DNA from: Myxococcales bacterium
GTDB lineage: Bacteria; Myxococcota; Polyangia; Polyangiales; Polyangiaceae
Direction: 5' to 3'
Assembly (NCBI GenBank): GCA_003151595.1
Contig: PLXW01000160.1
Coordinates: 1 to 12,429, forward strand
Length of the DNA: 12,429 nt
Shown: piece by piece, positions 6,161 through 12,429 of the stretch
Layout: the number at the start of each line of letters is the position of its first letter
Numbering within the stretch: the stretch's first letter is position 1
Notes under the pieces: model-generated
What the model saw: only the letters and a program-made list of their open reading frames with translations
Told to the model about the DNA's origin: nothing
Database searches by the model: none
Program-made: the position numbers and the translations under genes

Positions 6161-7978
6161 CTACGAGGCGAGCGCCGCACGCGCGGCGGCGAGGCATTCG
6201 TCGCGCGTGACGCCTTCGAGGATCGCCGCGGCGGCGCCGACGCGCGGAGCGGCGACGCTGAGGGCGTCGACGCCGAGGCCCACGAGGATCCGCGCGCCGC
6301 GCTCGTCGGCGGCGACCTCGCCGCAGATCGTGACCCGCTTTCCGCGCGCGTGAACGCGCTCGACGACCTGGGCAACGATGGCCAGCACGCGCCGGTCGAG
6401 CGCCTGGCCCGCGTCGCTTCGCGTGACGCCGAGGACGAGCGACGCGAGATCGTTCGTGCCGATGCACACGAAGTCGGCGGCGTCGGCGATGGCGTCGGCC
6501 GCGTTGGCGGCCTCGGGCGTCTCGATCATCGCGCCCACCTTCACGTTCGGCAGGTACGCGCGGATGGCGTGCACGTCGGACGCGCTTCGCGTCATGGGGA
6601 TGAGCGCACGAACGTTCGCCAGCGACGCCGCGCGCGCGATGGCCGCGAGCTGCGTGTGCAGGATCGCCGGGTGCGCGAAGAGAAGCGCGGCGCCGCGCGC
6701 CTCCGGATCGCCCGACGCCAGCCACGGGAGCGGCTTGTCGCCCCCCGCGTCCCACAGTCGCGCGGTGACCACTTTTCCCTTCGCCGCCCGCGCCACCGCG
6801 AGGAGCGCGGCGCACTGATCGTTCTCGCTCGGCGCGCTCGTTCGCCCTGCGAACAAGAGCTCCGTTCGCAAGAGGCCGACCCCTGCGGTCCCTTCCGGCA
6901 CGCGATCGTGGAGCGAGCCGACGTTCACCAGGAGCGCCACGCCGAGCGCCTCGGTCACGCGATCGATGGCCCGCGCCACGTCGCCGCGGTTCGCCTTCGC
7001 GTGATGCTCGCGACGCGCCCGCGCGTCGATCACCAGCGCCTCGCTCGGCGAGACCCATACACGTGCCGCGGGGAGCGTCGTGTCCACGACCACGGGATCT
7101 CCGTCGGTGATCCCCATCGCCACGTGCGACGGCACGAGCGCGAGCGGAATCTCGCGACCGCGCGCGAGGATCGCGGCGTGCGACGTGCGCATCCGTCTCG
7201 CGTCGGCGCTCGCGCCGTCGACGTCGCCCGGCTCTTCGTCGACGGCCACGATCCCGCGCACGTGCGGCGGGAGCGACGCGACCAGCGACGGCGTGAGCAC
7301 TTCGACGACGATGACGATGTCGTCTCGAATGGCCTCTGCCCGCGCGATCGCCTCGCGCATCGGGTCGCCGTCGGACAGCGCGTCGATGAGCCGCGCGCGC
7401 GCGTCGATCAAGAGGTCCGTCGCCGCACCCGTGGTCAGCGCGATGATCGCGTCTTCGCTCGTCTCGCCGTCGTAGATCCGCGCGCGCGCGCTCTCCCCCA
7501 CCTCGTGCACGATCACCTTCTCCGGCTCGAACAGCGCGCGCTCGTCGGGCGCGAGGCCAGCCATCAGCGTGTCGAGCTCGGCGAGGGCGTGCGTCTCGGC
7601 CGCGTTGAGTCGCGCGCGCTCTTCCTCACGCGTTCCGCGCGGACGCGACGTGCGCTCCGTCGCCATCACCACGAGCGCGATGCCGATCGCGATCCCTTCG
7701 ACCGCGCCGCTCCCGGTCTCGGGGACCAGGTCGGCGTCGAAGTTCCGTGCGATGAGCTCCGCGATCGCCGCGATCGCCTCTTCGGCGCCGTCACCCTCCG
7801 CGAACAGCTCGATCTCGTCCCCCTTCGCCGCGCCGAGCGAGAGCACGTCGAGGATCTTGCGCGCGTCGGCGCGGCACGTCCCTTTGCGAACGTGGATCGT
7901 CGCGCGATGCTGCGCGGCCAGGCGCACCAGCAAGTTCGCGGGGCGCGCGTGGAGCGCGTCGGGGAGCAACAGCTTCAT
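6161..7978 (-). CDS. HPr-Enzyme I fusion protein (phosphoenolpyruvate-protein phosphotransferase)
   Basis: This 605-residue cytoplasmic protein combines the two general PTS components. Residues 1-83 are HPr with the phospho-site LHARPA (His10, Arg12). Residues about 92-605 are Enzyme I: GIAIGIA at the start of the N domain, a helical HPr-binding region, TSHAAI with the phospho-His267, GLLRTELLF with Arg371, ARLWDAGGDK with Arg407, MIETPEAA (484-491), IGTNDL (506-511) and ICGE with catalytic Cys552. PEP-binding and catalytic residues are therefore intact. Two things are odd. The residue matching regulatory Ser46 of HPr is Lys41 by eye, and the usual GGxTSH loop is replaced by RRMRTSH with extra residues before it. 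The ATG at 7978 overlaps the IIC stop (ATGA) and places HPr exactly at the N terminus; upstream in-frame starts fall inside IIC. Confidence 0.96.
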   Translation of the reverse strand: MKLLLPDALHARPANLLVRLAAQHRATIHVRKGTCRADARKILDVLSLGAAKGDEIELFAEGDGAEEAIAAIAELIARNFDADLVPETGSGAVEGIAIGIALVVMATERTSRPRGTREEERARLNAAETHALAELDTLMAGLAPDERALFEPEKVIVHEVGESARARIYDGETSEDAIIALTTGAATDLLIDARARLIDALSDGDPMREAIARAEAIRDDIVIVVEVLTPSLVASLPPHVRGIVAVDEEPGDVDGASADARRMRTSHAAILARGREIPLALVPSHVAMGITDGDPVVVDTTLPAARVWVSPSEALVIDARARREHHAKANRGDVARAIDRVTEALGVALLVNVGSLHDRVPEGTAGVGLLRTELLFAGRTSAPSENDQCAALLAVARAAKGKVVTARLWDAGGDKPLPWLASGDPEARGAALLFAHPAILHTQLAAIARAASLANVRALIPMTRSASDVHAIRAYLPNVKVGAMIETPEAANAADAIADAADFVCIGTNDLASLVLGVTRSDAGQALDRRVLAIVAQVVERVHARGKRVTICGEVAADERGARILVGLGVDALSVAAPRVGAAAAILEGVTRDECLAAARAALAS

Positions 7979-9438
7979 GACGCGTTCTTGTCGATGTCGC
8001 CGTCGCCGCTCGCGCTGCGCGAGGCGCGCTCCTTCGAGGCGATCTCGGAGGCGAACTGCGACCGAATCTCGCCGCGAACCCACCACCACACGCCCGCATA
8101 TGCGACGGCCGCGGCGGCCCCCACCAGGAGCGTACCGGGGCGGAACAACTGGAGGACGATCCAGGGAACGACGTGACTGCCCAACGCGACTCCTGACCAT
8201 TCGCGGTACTGGCCAGCTGTGCCCGACAAACCTTCCGGCGCGAAATGCGCCGCACGCGCGAGCTCGGTCGTGAGCGGTGCGAGGCTCGTGCCTATCCAGA
8301 GGATGAAGCAGAGAATCACGATCGCGTTGATGAGCCCGCGCACCATGTTCCCTCGCGACGCGGCAACTCCCCACAGAACGTAGAAGGGGAGCGCCGCGAG
8401 GTCACCGAACGGGAGCATGCGGTTGCCCGGCAAGACGAGCGCGAGCAGGAGGGCAATTGGGACACACAGTAGCGCGACCGCCATATTGGCCGGGTGACCG
8501 ATCACGACCGCAGCGTCGAGGCCGATGAGCACGTCGCGACCGGGGAATCGCTTCTGCAAGAACTCGCGCGCGCCTTCGGAGATCGGGATGAGTCCCTCCA
8601 TCAAGATGGCGACCATCTTGGGGAGCACGACGAGCACCGCGGCCATGCTCACGCTGAGCGTGAGAATGTCTTTCACCGCCTTGCCCACGAGGCCCGCGCG
8701 GAAATCGGGGATCGCACCGAGCGCGCCGAGGAGCATGCCCATGACCGCGCCCATGAGGATCGGCTCGCCGAGGAGGCCGAGTCGTTTGCGAACGGAGGCG
8801 GGGTCGGCGTGGAGGCGCGAGAGGCCGGGGATGTTGCGCTCGATCTTTTCGAGCGCGTACATGAGCGGCGCCCAGTTGAGCGTCTCGGTGTGCGGGAGCG
8901 AGATCCCTTCGAGGCCGAAGTGGTGCTCGACGGCGGGCGCGGTCCAGTCGGCCATCTTGAAGATGACGAACGCGGTGATGAGCGCGCCGACGACGCCGAG
9001 CGCCATCGAGCCGGTGGCCGCGCTGATGAGCGCGCCCGTGTAGATGAAGTGCCAGTAGTTCCAGATGTCGACGTCGACGGTGCGCGTCTGTTTGATCGCC
9101 ACGAGGACGACGTTGAGGATCAGGACCGCGGGGATCAGCGCCGCGGCGATCGGAGAAGCGAAGGAGACCGCAGCGCCCATCGGCCACCCGACGTCGAGGA
9201 CGTCGAGCTTGAGGCCGAGTACGTCGGCGAAGGCCATCGCCTTGGGGCCGACGACTTGGACGAGCAGCCCGATGGCGAGACCGATGGCCACGAAGCCGAC
9301 GCCGACGGTGAGCCCGGCGCGGAAGCTCTTGGCGAACCCCTGCCCGAGCGCGAGGCCGAGCAGCGTCATGATGACCGGCATCATCACGGGTGCGCCGAGA
9401 TCGAGGACGTAGTGGACCGCCGAGTCGAGACCGTTCAT
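7975..9438 (-). CDS. PTS galactitol-type permease, Enzyme IIC (GatC-like)
   Basis: This 487-residue inner-membrane protein has about ten to twelve hydrophobic segments. It binds and moves the sugar or polyol, which phospho-IIB phosphorylates on entry. GatC-family hallmarks are clear: SFASPIAAALIPAVLILN (92-109); VDVDIWNYWHF (121-131); GLLGEPILMG with the conserved GEP (221-230); EGLIPISEGAREFLQKRF (281-298); GLDAAVVIGHPANMA (306-320); and LPGNRMLPF (336-344). It is somewhat longer than typical GatC, with a charged tail (about 455-487) after the last membrane segment. It starts in a 4-base overlap with the IIA stop (9435-9438) and its own stop overlaps the HPr-EI start. The substrate cannot be read from the sequence; galactitol is only the family namesake. 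Confidence 0.96.
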   Translation of the reverse strand: MNGLDSAVHYVLDLGAPVMMPVIMTLLGLALGQGFAKSFRAGLTVGVGFVAIGLAIGLLVQVVGPKAMAFADVLGLKLDVLDVGWPMGAAVSFASPIAAALIPAVLILNVVLVAIKQTRTVDVDIWNYWHFIYTGALISAATGSMALGVVGALITAFVIFKMADWTAPAVEHHFGLEGISLPHTETLNWAPLMYALEKIERNIPGLSRLHADPASVRKRLGLLGEPILMGAVMGMLLGALGAIPDFRAGLVGKAVKDILTLSVSMAAVLVVLPKMVAILMEGLIPISEGAREFLQKRFPGRDVLIGLDAAVVIGHPANMAVALLCVPIALLLALVLPGNRMLPFGDLAALPFYVLWGVAASRGNMVRGLINAIVILCFILWIGTSLAPLTTELARAAHFAPEGLSGTAGQYREWSGVALGSHVVPWIVLQLFRPGTLLVGAAAAVAYAGVWWWVRGEIRSQFASEIASKERASRSASGDGDIDKNAS

Positions 9439-9893
9439 GCGGCCGTCCAGCGTGACGCGATCAAGGCGCGCATCGCGTCGGCGTCGGCGGCCGAAGCGAG
9501 CGAGGCGCGGAGCGTGGCGTCTTGAAGGAGCTCGATGAGGCGCGAGAGGCCGGCCGACGCTTGTTCCTTCGCCGTCAGCGCGGGCATCACCACGAGCGCG
9601 ACCTCGAGCTGCGTCGCGGGATCGCCCATCTGTCGAAACTTCACCGGCGCGGCCAGGGTCGCCATCGCCAGCGCATGCGACGCCACGTGCTGCGGCTCGG
9701 CGTGCGGCAACGCCACAGCGCCCCCTTCGAACGGCAACCCCGTCGGTGAGCGACGCTCGCGCGCCACCGCCGCCGCTTCGAACGAGTCGTTCACGTGCCC
9801 CGCGCGATGCAGCTCACGCGCGAGCGCTCGGATCGCCGCCTCGGCCGAGGCTGCCTGGAGGCGCGCGAAGCACAGGATTTCCGCGGTGCTCAC
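9435..9893 (-). CDS. PTS Enzyme IIA, fructose/mannitol/galactitol type
   Basis: This 152-residue cytoplasmic phosphocarrier is the first gene of the operon. The IIA type 2 signature is present: PTGLPFEGGAVALPHAEPQHV, residues 50-70 (too long to repeat as a single motif; its key residue is the phospho-His64 in ALPHAE, with His69 nearby). The downstream half has the usual beta-alpha pattern with LIELLQD (125-131). It takes phosphate from the HPr domain of the fusion protein and hands it to IIB Cys8. The start is a GTG at 9893 without a convincing Shine-Dalgarno sequence, so the exact start is less sure; the N-terminal helix length fits the family. Only 50 bp separate it from the divergent plus-strand gene. 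Confidence 0.93.
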   Translation of the reverse strand: MSTAEILCFARLQAASAEAAIRALARELHRAGHVNDSFEAAAVARERRSPTGLPFEGGAVALPHAEPQHVASHALAMATLAAPVKFRQMGDPATQLEVALVVMPALTAKEQASAGLSRLIELLQDATLRASLASAADADAMRALIASRWTAA

Positions 9894-9943
9894 GATGCGA
9901 GAGCGTACACGCGCGACCGTTCGATGGGCGTACGATCGGTGGC
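9894..9943. promoter_or_regulatory. Short divergent promoter region of PTS operon
   Basis: Only 50 bp lie between the GTG start of IIA (-) and the GTG start of the unknown gene (+). Both promoters must overlap here or extend into the opposing genes, or one or both transcripts may be leaderless. No recognisable -10/-35, operator or cre-like site was seen, apart from two GCGTAC copies. Confidence 0.4.
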
Positions 9944-10744
9944 GTGATCCTGGTGACGCTCCTCACGGGCGACGCGATGGACGACGCGCGCGTCGCGCAG
10001 CTCGCGGAGGACCTCGGCGTCCTGGCGTACGAAGCGCGGATGACCGTGGCCGCGGGGTATCCGGCGATCGTGGAGACGACGGCGGACGCTTTGCGCGCGC
10101 ACGACCTCGTGGAGACGCTGCGCGCGCGCGGCGGCGACGCGGTGGCGTGCGACGGGAGCGACGTGGTCTCGTCCGAGGCGATGATCGCGCTCGATCGCTT
10201 CACGCTCGACGCGCGCGGCCTCTATGCAGGAAGCGAAGCGCTGGAGTGGACCGACGTGCTCTGCCTGCTCCGCGCCTGGCATCGCGCGCGAACGGCGACG
10301 GAGACGAAGACCACGGAGCGAAAGTTCGACGTGGGGAAATCGATCCTCAGCGGCGGCCTCGCCAACACCACCACGGTGACGAAGCAGACGAAGGAGAGCT
10401 CCGAGCGGCGCGAGCAGGTGCTCTACGTGTTTCGCCAGAGCGGGCGGACGCCGTGGATCCTGCGCGAGCAGTCGACGCACTACGAAGGGCTCGGCCCGGC
10501 GCTCGCGCGCACCACGATCGAGAACTTCGCGACGACCACGCGCCTCCTCGGCCAACACGCGCCCCACGCGGCCTACGACGAGCGTCTCGTCACGCGCGCG
10601 CGCATCCCCGAGCGCGCCGTTCGCCATGGGACCACTGCGGAGTCGACCGTCATCAGCTCGTCGGCCTCGGGCGTCGATGTCCTCGCGCACCTCGTCGCGC
10701 TCTCGATCGCGCGCGAACGGGGCGGCACCCCGTATCGACGCTAG
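9944..10744 (+). CDS. Protein of unknown function
   Basis: This 266-residue protein is not one I recognise. The GTG at 9944 is chosen because it begins the first hydrophobic strand (ILVTLLTGD) and because the frame upstream is only low-complexity Arg/Pro sequence lying over the IIA gene. The N-terminal 75 residues look like a small alpha/beta repeat domain (LAYEARMTVAAGYPAIVE followed by an LRARGGDAVACD segment). The middle (about 85-110) has aromatic and charged residues. Next comes a Ser/Thr/Lys-rich stretch with KFDVGKSI and KQTKESSER, then a segment with beta-strand character (VLYVFRQSGRTPWILREQ) and a C-terminal helix. There is no signal peptide or TM helix, so it is cytoplasmic. It is divergent from the PTS operon, so a regulatory link is possible but unsupported by any DNA-binding motif. 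Confidence 0.75.
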   Translation: MILVTLLTGDAMDDARVAQLAEDLGVLAYEARMTVAAGYPAIVETTADALRAHDLVETLRARGGDAVACDGSDVVSSEAMIALDRFTLDARGLYAGSEALEWTDVLCLLRAWHRARTATETKTTERKFDVGKSILSGGLANTTTVTKQTKESSERREQVLYVFRQSGRTPWILREQSTHYEGLGPALARTTIENFATTTRLLGQHAPHAAYDERLVTRARIPERAVRHGTTAESTVISSSASGVDVLAHLVALSIARERGGTPYRR

Positions 10745-10764
10745 GCGGCGCCGAAGGCGTCCGC
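10745..10764 (+). terminator. Hairpin directly after unknown gene
   Basis: GCGGCGCC, loop GAA, GGCG(T)CCGC forms an 8-bp GC-rich stem with one bulged T, beginning at the base after the stop codon. There is no following U-tract, so it is a transcript-end candidate only. Confidence 0.35.
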
Positions 10765-10895
10765 GCTACACGACGCTGACGCGCTGTCCGCGTTCCGACA
10801 GGCGAGAGACACGCGGCTTTGGTGGCGCCTTGGGCTATTTTCATGGCGTTTGGTGCCTATGGCGCGAGCGCATCGCGTGCTAGATAACGCCCGTC
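10765..10895. other. Intergenic leader of adaptor/ABC operon
   Basis: No gene is supported in these 131 bp. They include an AT-richer patch (about 10830-10860) and TAGATA at 10881-10886, a -10-like hexamer fifteen bases from... the GTG without a good -35 at standard spacing. The adaptor promoter is presumably here. Confidence 0.3.
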
Positions 10896-12113
10896 GTGAC
10901 CGATCAATTGAGCTCCGATCTCGCGTCGCTCCGCATCGACCGAGAGGAAAAAGGCGGCGGCAGCGGGAAACGTTTCGCGCTCTTCACGGTGCTCGTCGCC
11001 GTGATCGGAGGCGTCGCGTGGGTCGAGTTCCCGCGCGTGCGGGCCGAGGTCTACAAGACCGAGGTGTCGGTCACCGACGTGACGATGCTCTCGCCGGTGC
11101 AGTCGTCCATTCAAGTGACGGCCACGGGGTACATCATCCCGCAGATCACCTCGAAGGTCGGGCCGCACGACATCGGGCGCATCGCGCGCGTCCTCGTCAA
11201 AGAGGGCGACACAGTGAAGGCCGGGCAGGTGCTGGCCGAGCTGGAGACGCGCGATCAGAGGAGCGCGGTGGCGGCGTCGGCGTCGAAGGTGGCCGTGGCC
11301 GAGGCGAAGGTCGAGACCGCGAAGGCCACGCTGGCCGAGACGAACGTTAAGATCGCGCGCGAGACCCCGCTCGTCGAGCACGGCGCGGAGAGCAAGAGCG
11401 TGCTCGACGATCTCGTCGCGCAGCGCACGTCGCTCACGCAGCAAGTGAAGGCCGCGCAGGCCGAGGTCACGTCGGCCGAAGCCGATCGCTCGACGCTCGG
11501 CGTGAACCTGTACCAGCGCACGATCGTCGCGCCGATCGACGGCGTCGTCGTCTCGAAGCCGGCGATGCCCGGCTACATGGCGACGCCGGCCGACACGAAT
11601 CCGATCGTCGAGCTGGTCGACTTCAAGTCGCTGCTCGCCGAGGTCGATGTCCCCGAAGGGCGCCTCTCGCTCATCAAGATCGGCGGCCCCGTCGAGCTGG
11701 TGCTCGATGCATACCCGGATCACCACTACCGCGGCGCGGTCGTCGAGTTCGGCAAGCGCGTCGATCGCTCGAAGGCGACGATCGTCGTGAAGGTGAAGTT
11801 CACCGACGACATGGACGGCGTGCTCCCCGAGATGAGCGTGCGCGCGAGCTTCCTCAACGCGCCCATCACGGACGACGCGCTGAAGGCGCCGCCGAAGAAG
11901 GTGATCGCGGCCGACGCGGTGGTCGATCGCGGCGGGCGCAAGGTGGTGATGGTGGTCGACAACGGCGTCGTGCATGCGACGCCCGTGACCGTGGGCGCCT
12001 CGATCGGCACGAGCGTCGAGCTGCTCGACGGACCGCCGAGCGGCGCGCACGCCGTGTCGGCGCCGCCGCCGGAAGTCGTGGACGGATCGAAAGTGAAAGA
12101 GAAGGGGACGTGA
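10896..12113 (+). CDS. Membrane fusion protein (HlyD/MacA-type periplasmic adaptor)
   Basis: This 405-residue protein is an adaptor that links an inner-membrane transporter to the envelope. The order of parts is: a short cytoplasmic tail (1-26); one TM anchor (about 27-44, with no cleavage site or lipobox); a first lipoyl half (about 86-118, GRIARVLVKEGDTVKAGQVL); a long Ala/Glu/Lys-rich coiled-coil hairpin (about 120-200); a second lipoyl half (TIVAPIDGVVVSKPAMPG, 209-226); a beta-barrel (about 235-325); and a membrane-proximal C-terminal domain. The length and order match the ABC-linked MacA/HlyD class. The GTG start lacks an obvious Shine-Dalgarno sequence. Its TGA overlaps the ATG of the ABC ATPase (ATGA-type junction at 12111-12115), so the two act together. 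The substrate is unknown. Confidence 0.93.
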   Translation: MTDQLSSDLASLRIDREEKGGGSGKRFALFTVLVAVIGGVAWVEFPRVRAEVYKTEVSVTDVTMLSPVQSSIQVTATGYIIPQITSKVGPHDIGRIARVLVKEGDTVKAGQVLAELETRDQRSAVAASASKVAVAEAKVETAKATLAETNVKIARETPLVEHGAESKSVLDDLVAQRTSLTQQVKAAQAEVTSAEADRSTLGVNLYQRTIVAPIDGVVVSKPAMPGYMATPADTNPIVELVDFKSLLAEVDVPEGRLSLIKIGGPVELVLDAYPDHHYRGAVVEFGKRVDRSKATIVVKVKFTDDMDGVLPEMSVRASFLNAPITDDALKAPPKKVIAADAVVDRGGRKVVMVVDNGVVHATPVTVGASIGTSVELLDGPPSGAHAVSAPPPEVVDGSKVKEKGT

Positions 12114-12429
12114 TGAGCGCGATCGTCGAGATGCGTGGCGTGTCGAAGACGTTTTACCGCGGAAAAGAAGCGGTCAACGTGCTCCAGAACCTGGACCTCG
12201 AGGTCCCCGAAGGGGCGTTCGAGGCGCTCATGGGACCGAGCGGCTCGGGGAAGTCGACCCTCCTCAACTTGATCGCGGGGCTCGACAAGCCCACGTCGGG
12301 CACGGCGAAGGTCGCGGGCGAAGAGCTCTCGAAGATGAGCGACGGGCAGCTGGCGAAGTTCCGCTCGTCGAAGATCGGGTTCATCTTCCAGGCGTACAAC
12401 CTGTTGCCGGTGCTCACGGCGCTCGAGAA
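12113..12429 (+). CDS. ABC transporter ATP-binding protein, MacB/LolD type (3' cut by window)
   Basis: The first 105 residues of an ATPase subunit are present. Visible are an A-loop region (SKTFYRGKEAV with Tyr15), Walker A GPSGSGKST (41-49) and the Q-loop FIFQAYNLLP (90-99, Gln93), followed by LTALE. This pattern is characteristic of the MacB/LolD/FtsE group that powers mechanotransmission or lipoprotein-release transporters. Walker B and the signature motif lie beyond the window. AAGGGGA at 12102-12108 is a good ribosome site, and the start overlaps the adaptor stop, so translation is coupled. A permease gene of the MacB/LolC type is expected downstream (inference). Confidence 0.94.
   Translation, partial: MSAIVEMRGVSKTFYRGKEAVNVLQNLDLEVPEGAFEALMGPSGSGKSTLLNLIAGLDKPTSGTAKVAGEELSKMSDGQLAKFRSSKIGFIFQAYNLLPVLTALE

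Noticed and set aside
5445..7058. A 537-residue minus-strand frame extending the two-TM protein over IIB and EI
   Set aside because: Only the last 138 residues look like a protein; the rest is Arg/Gly-rich shadow of the HPr-EI and IIB genes in another frame.
6350..8176. A 608-residue plus-strand open frame
   Set aside because: It is extremely rich in Arg, His, Asp and Val, as expected for the antisense frame of a GC-rich gene; it shows no domain and is fully explained by HPr-EI on the other strand.
6161..8374. A 737-residue reading of the HPr-EI frame beginning far upstream of residue MKLLLPD
   Set aside because: The upstream 132 residues lie over the IIC gene, are Arg-rich low-complexity shadow sequence, and HPr begins exactly at the ATG at 7978 that overlaps the IIC stop.
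8494..9525. A 343-residue plus-strand open frame
   Set aside because: Glu/Asp/His/Arg-rich antisense shadow of the GatC-like permease gene, with no motif.
10857..12050. A 397-residue minus-strand open frame rich in His, Arg and Asp
   Set aside because: Antisense shadow of the membrane fusion protein gene; composition is typical of such shadows and there is no fold signal.

Overview
The window is dense, very GC-rich DNA with a strong G/C third-position bias. It carries 13 protein-coding genes, two of them cut by the window ends. I see no rRNA, tRNA, CRISPR array or insertion sequence. Composition, the long lineage-type hypothetical proteins and the gene style suggest a chromosomal segment of a myxobacterium-like organism (Myxococcota, perhaps Polyangiales). 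That placement is inference, not proven by any marker here.

Left part (1-4334): the C-terminal three quarters of a RecQ helicase (+) runs into a convergent, overlapping small KGG-repeat stress protein (-). A secreted hypothetical protein (-) follows. After a 227-bp gap containing a perfect 20-bp palindrome and other inverted repeats come a type 1 transaldolase and a secreted hypothetical protein. These last two are co-directional (-) with a 48-bp gap, so they are probably one transcript, with the secreted protein first.

Middle (4335-9893): a divergent promoter region separates the secreted protein from a glycerol-3-phosphate dehydrogenase (GpsA)-family enzyme (+). That gene converges with, and overlaps by 11 bp, a minus-strand operon that is the centre of interest. 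The operon is a complete phosphoenolpyruvate:sugar phosphotransferase system (PTS): IIA, galactitol-type IIC, an HPr-Enzyme I fusion, galactitol-type IIB, then a small two-TM protein. Three of the four junctions are 4-base stop/start overlaps, so translation is probably coupled. Every phosphorelay step from PEP to the permease is encoded here: EI His267, HPr His10, IIA His64, IIB Cys8, then IIC. No sugar-phosphate catabolic enzyme lies inside the operon. The convergent GpsA-family enzyme and the nearby transaldolase are the only metabolic candidates in the window.

Right part (9894-12429): a conserved-looking protein of unknown function (+) is divergent from the PTS operon across only 50 bp. 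A hairpin follows directly after its stop. Then come a membrane-anchored HlyD-type membrane fusion protein and, overlapping its stop, the start of a MacB/LolD-type ABC ATPase cut by the window end. Together these two are the beginning of a tripartite export or lipoprotein-handling operon.
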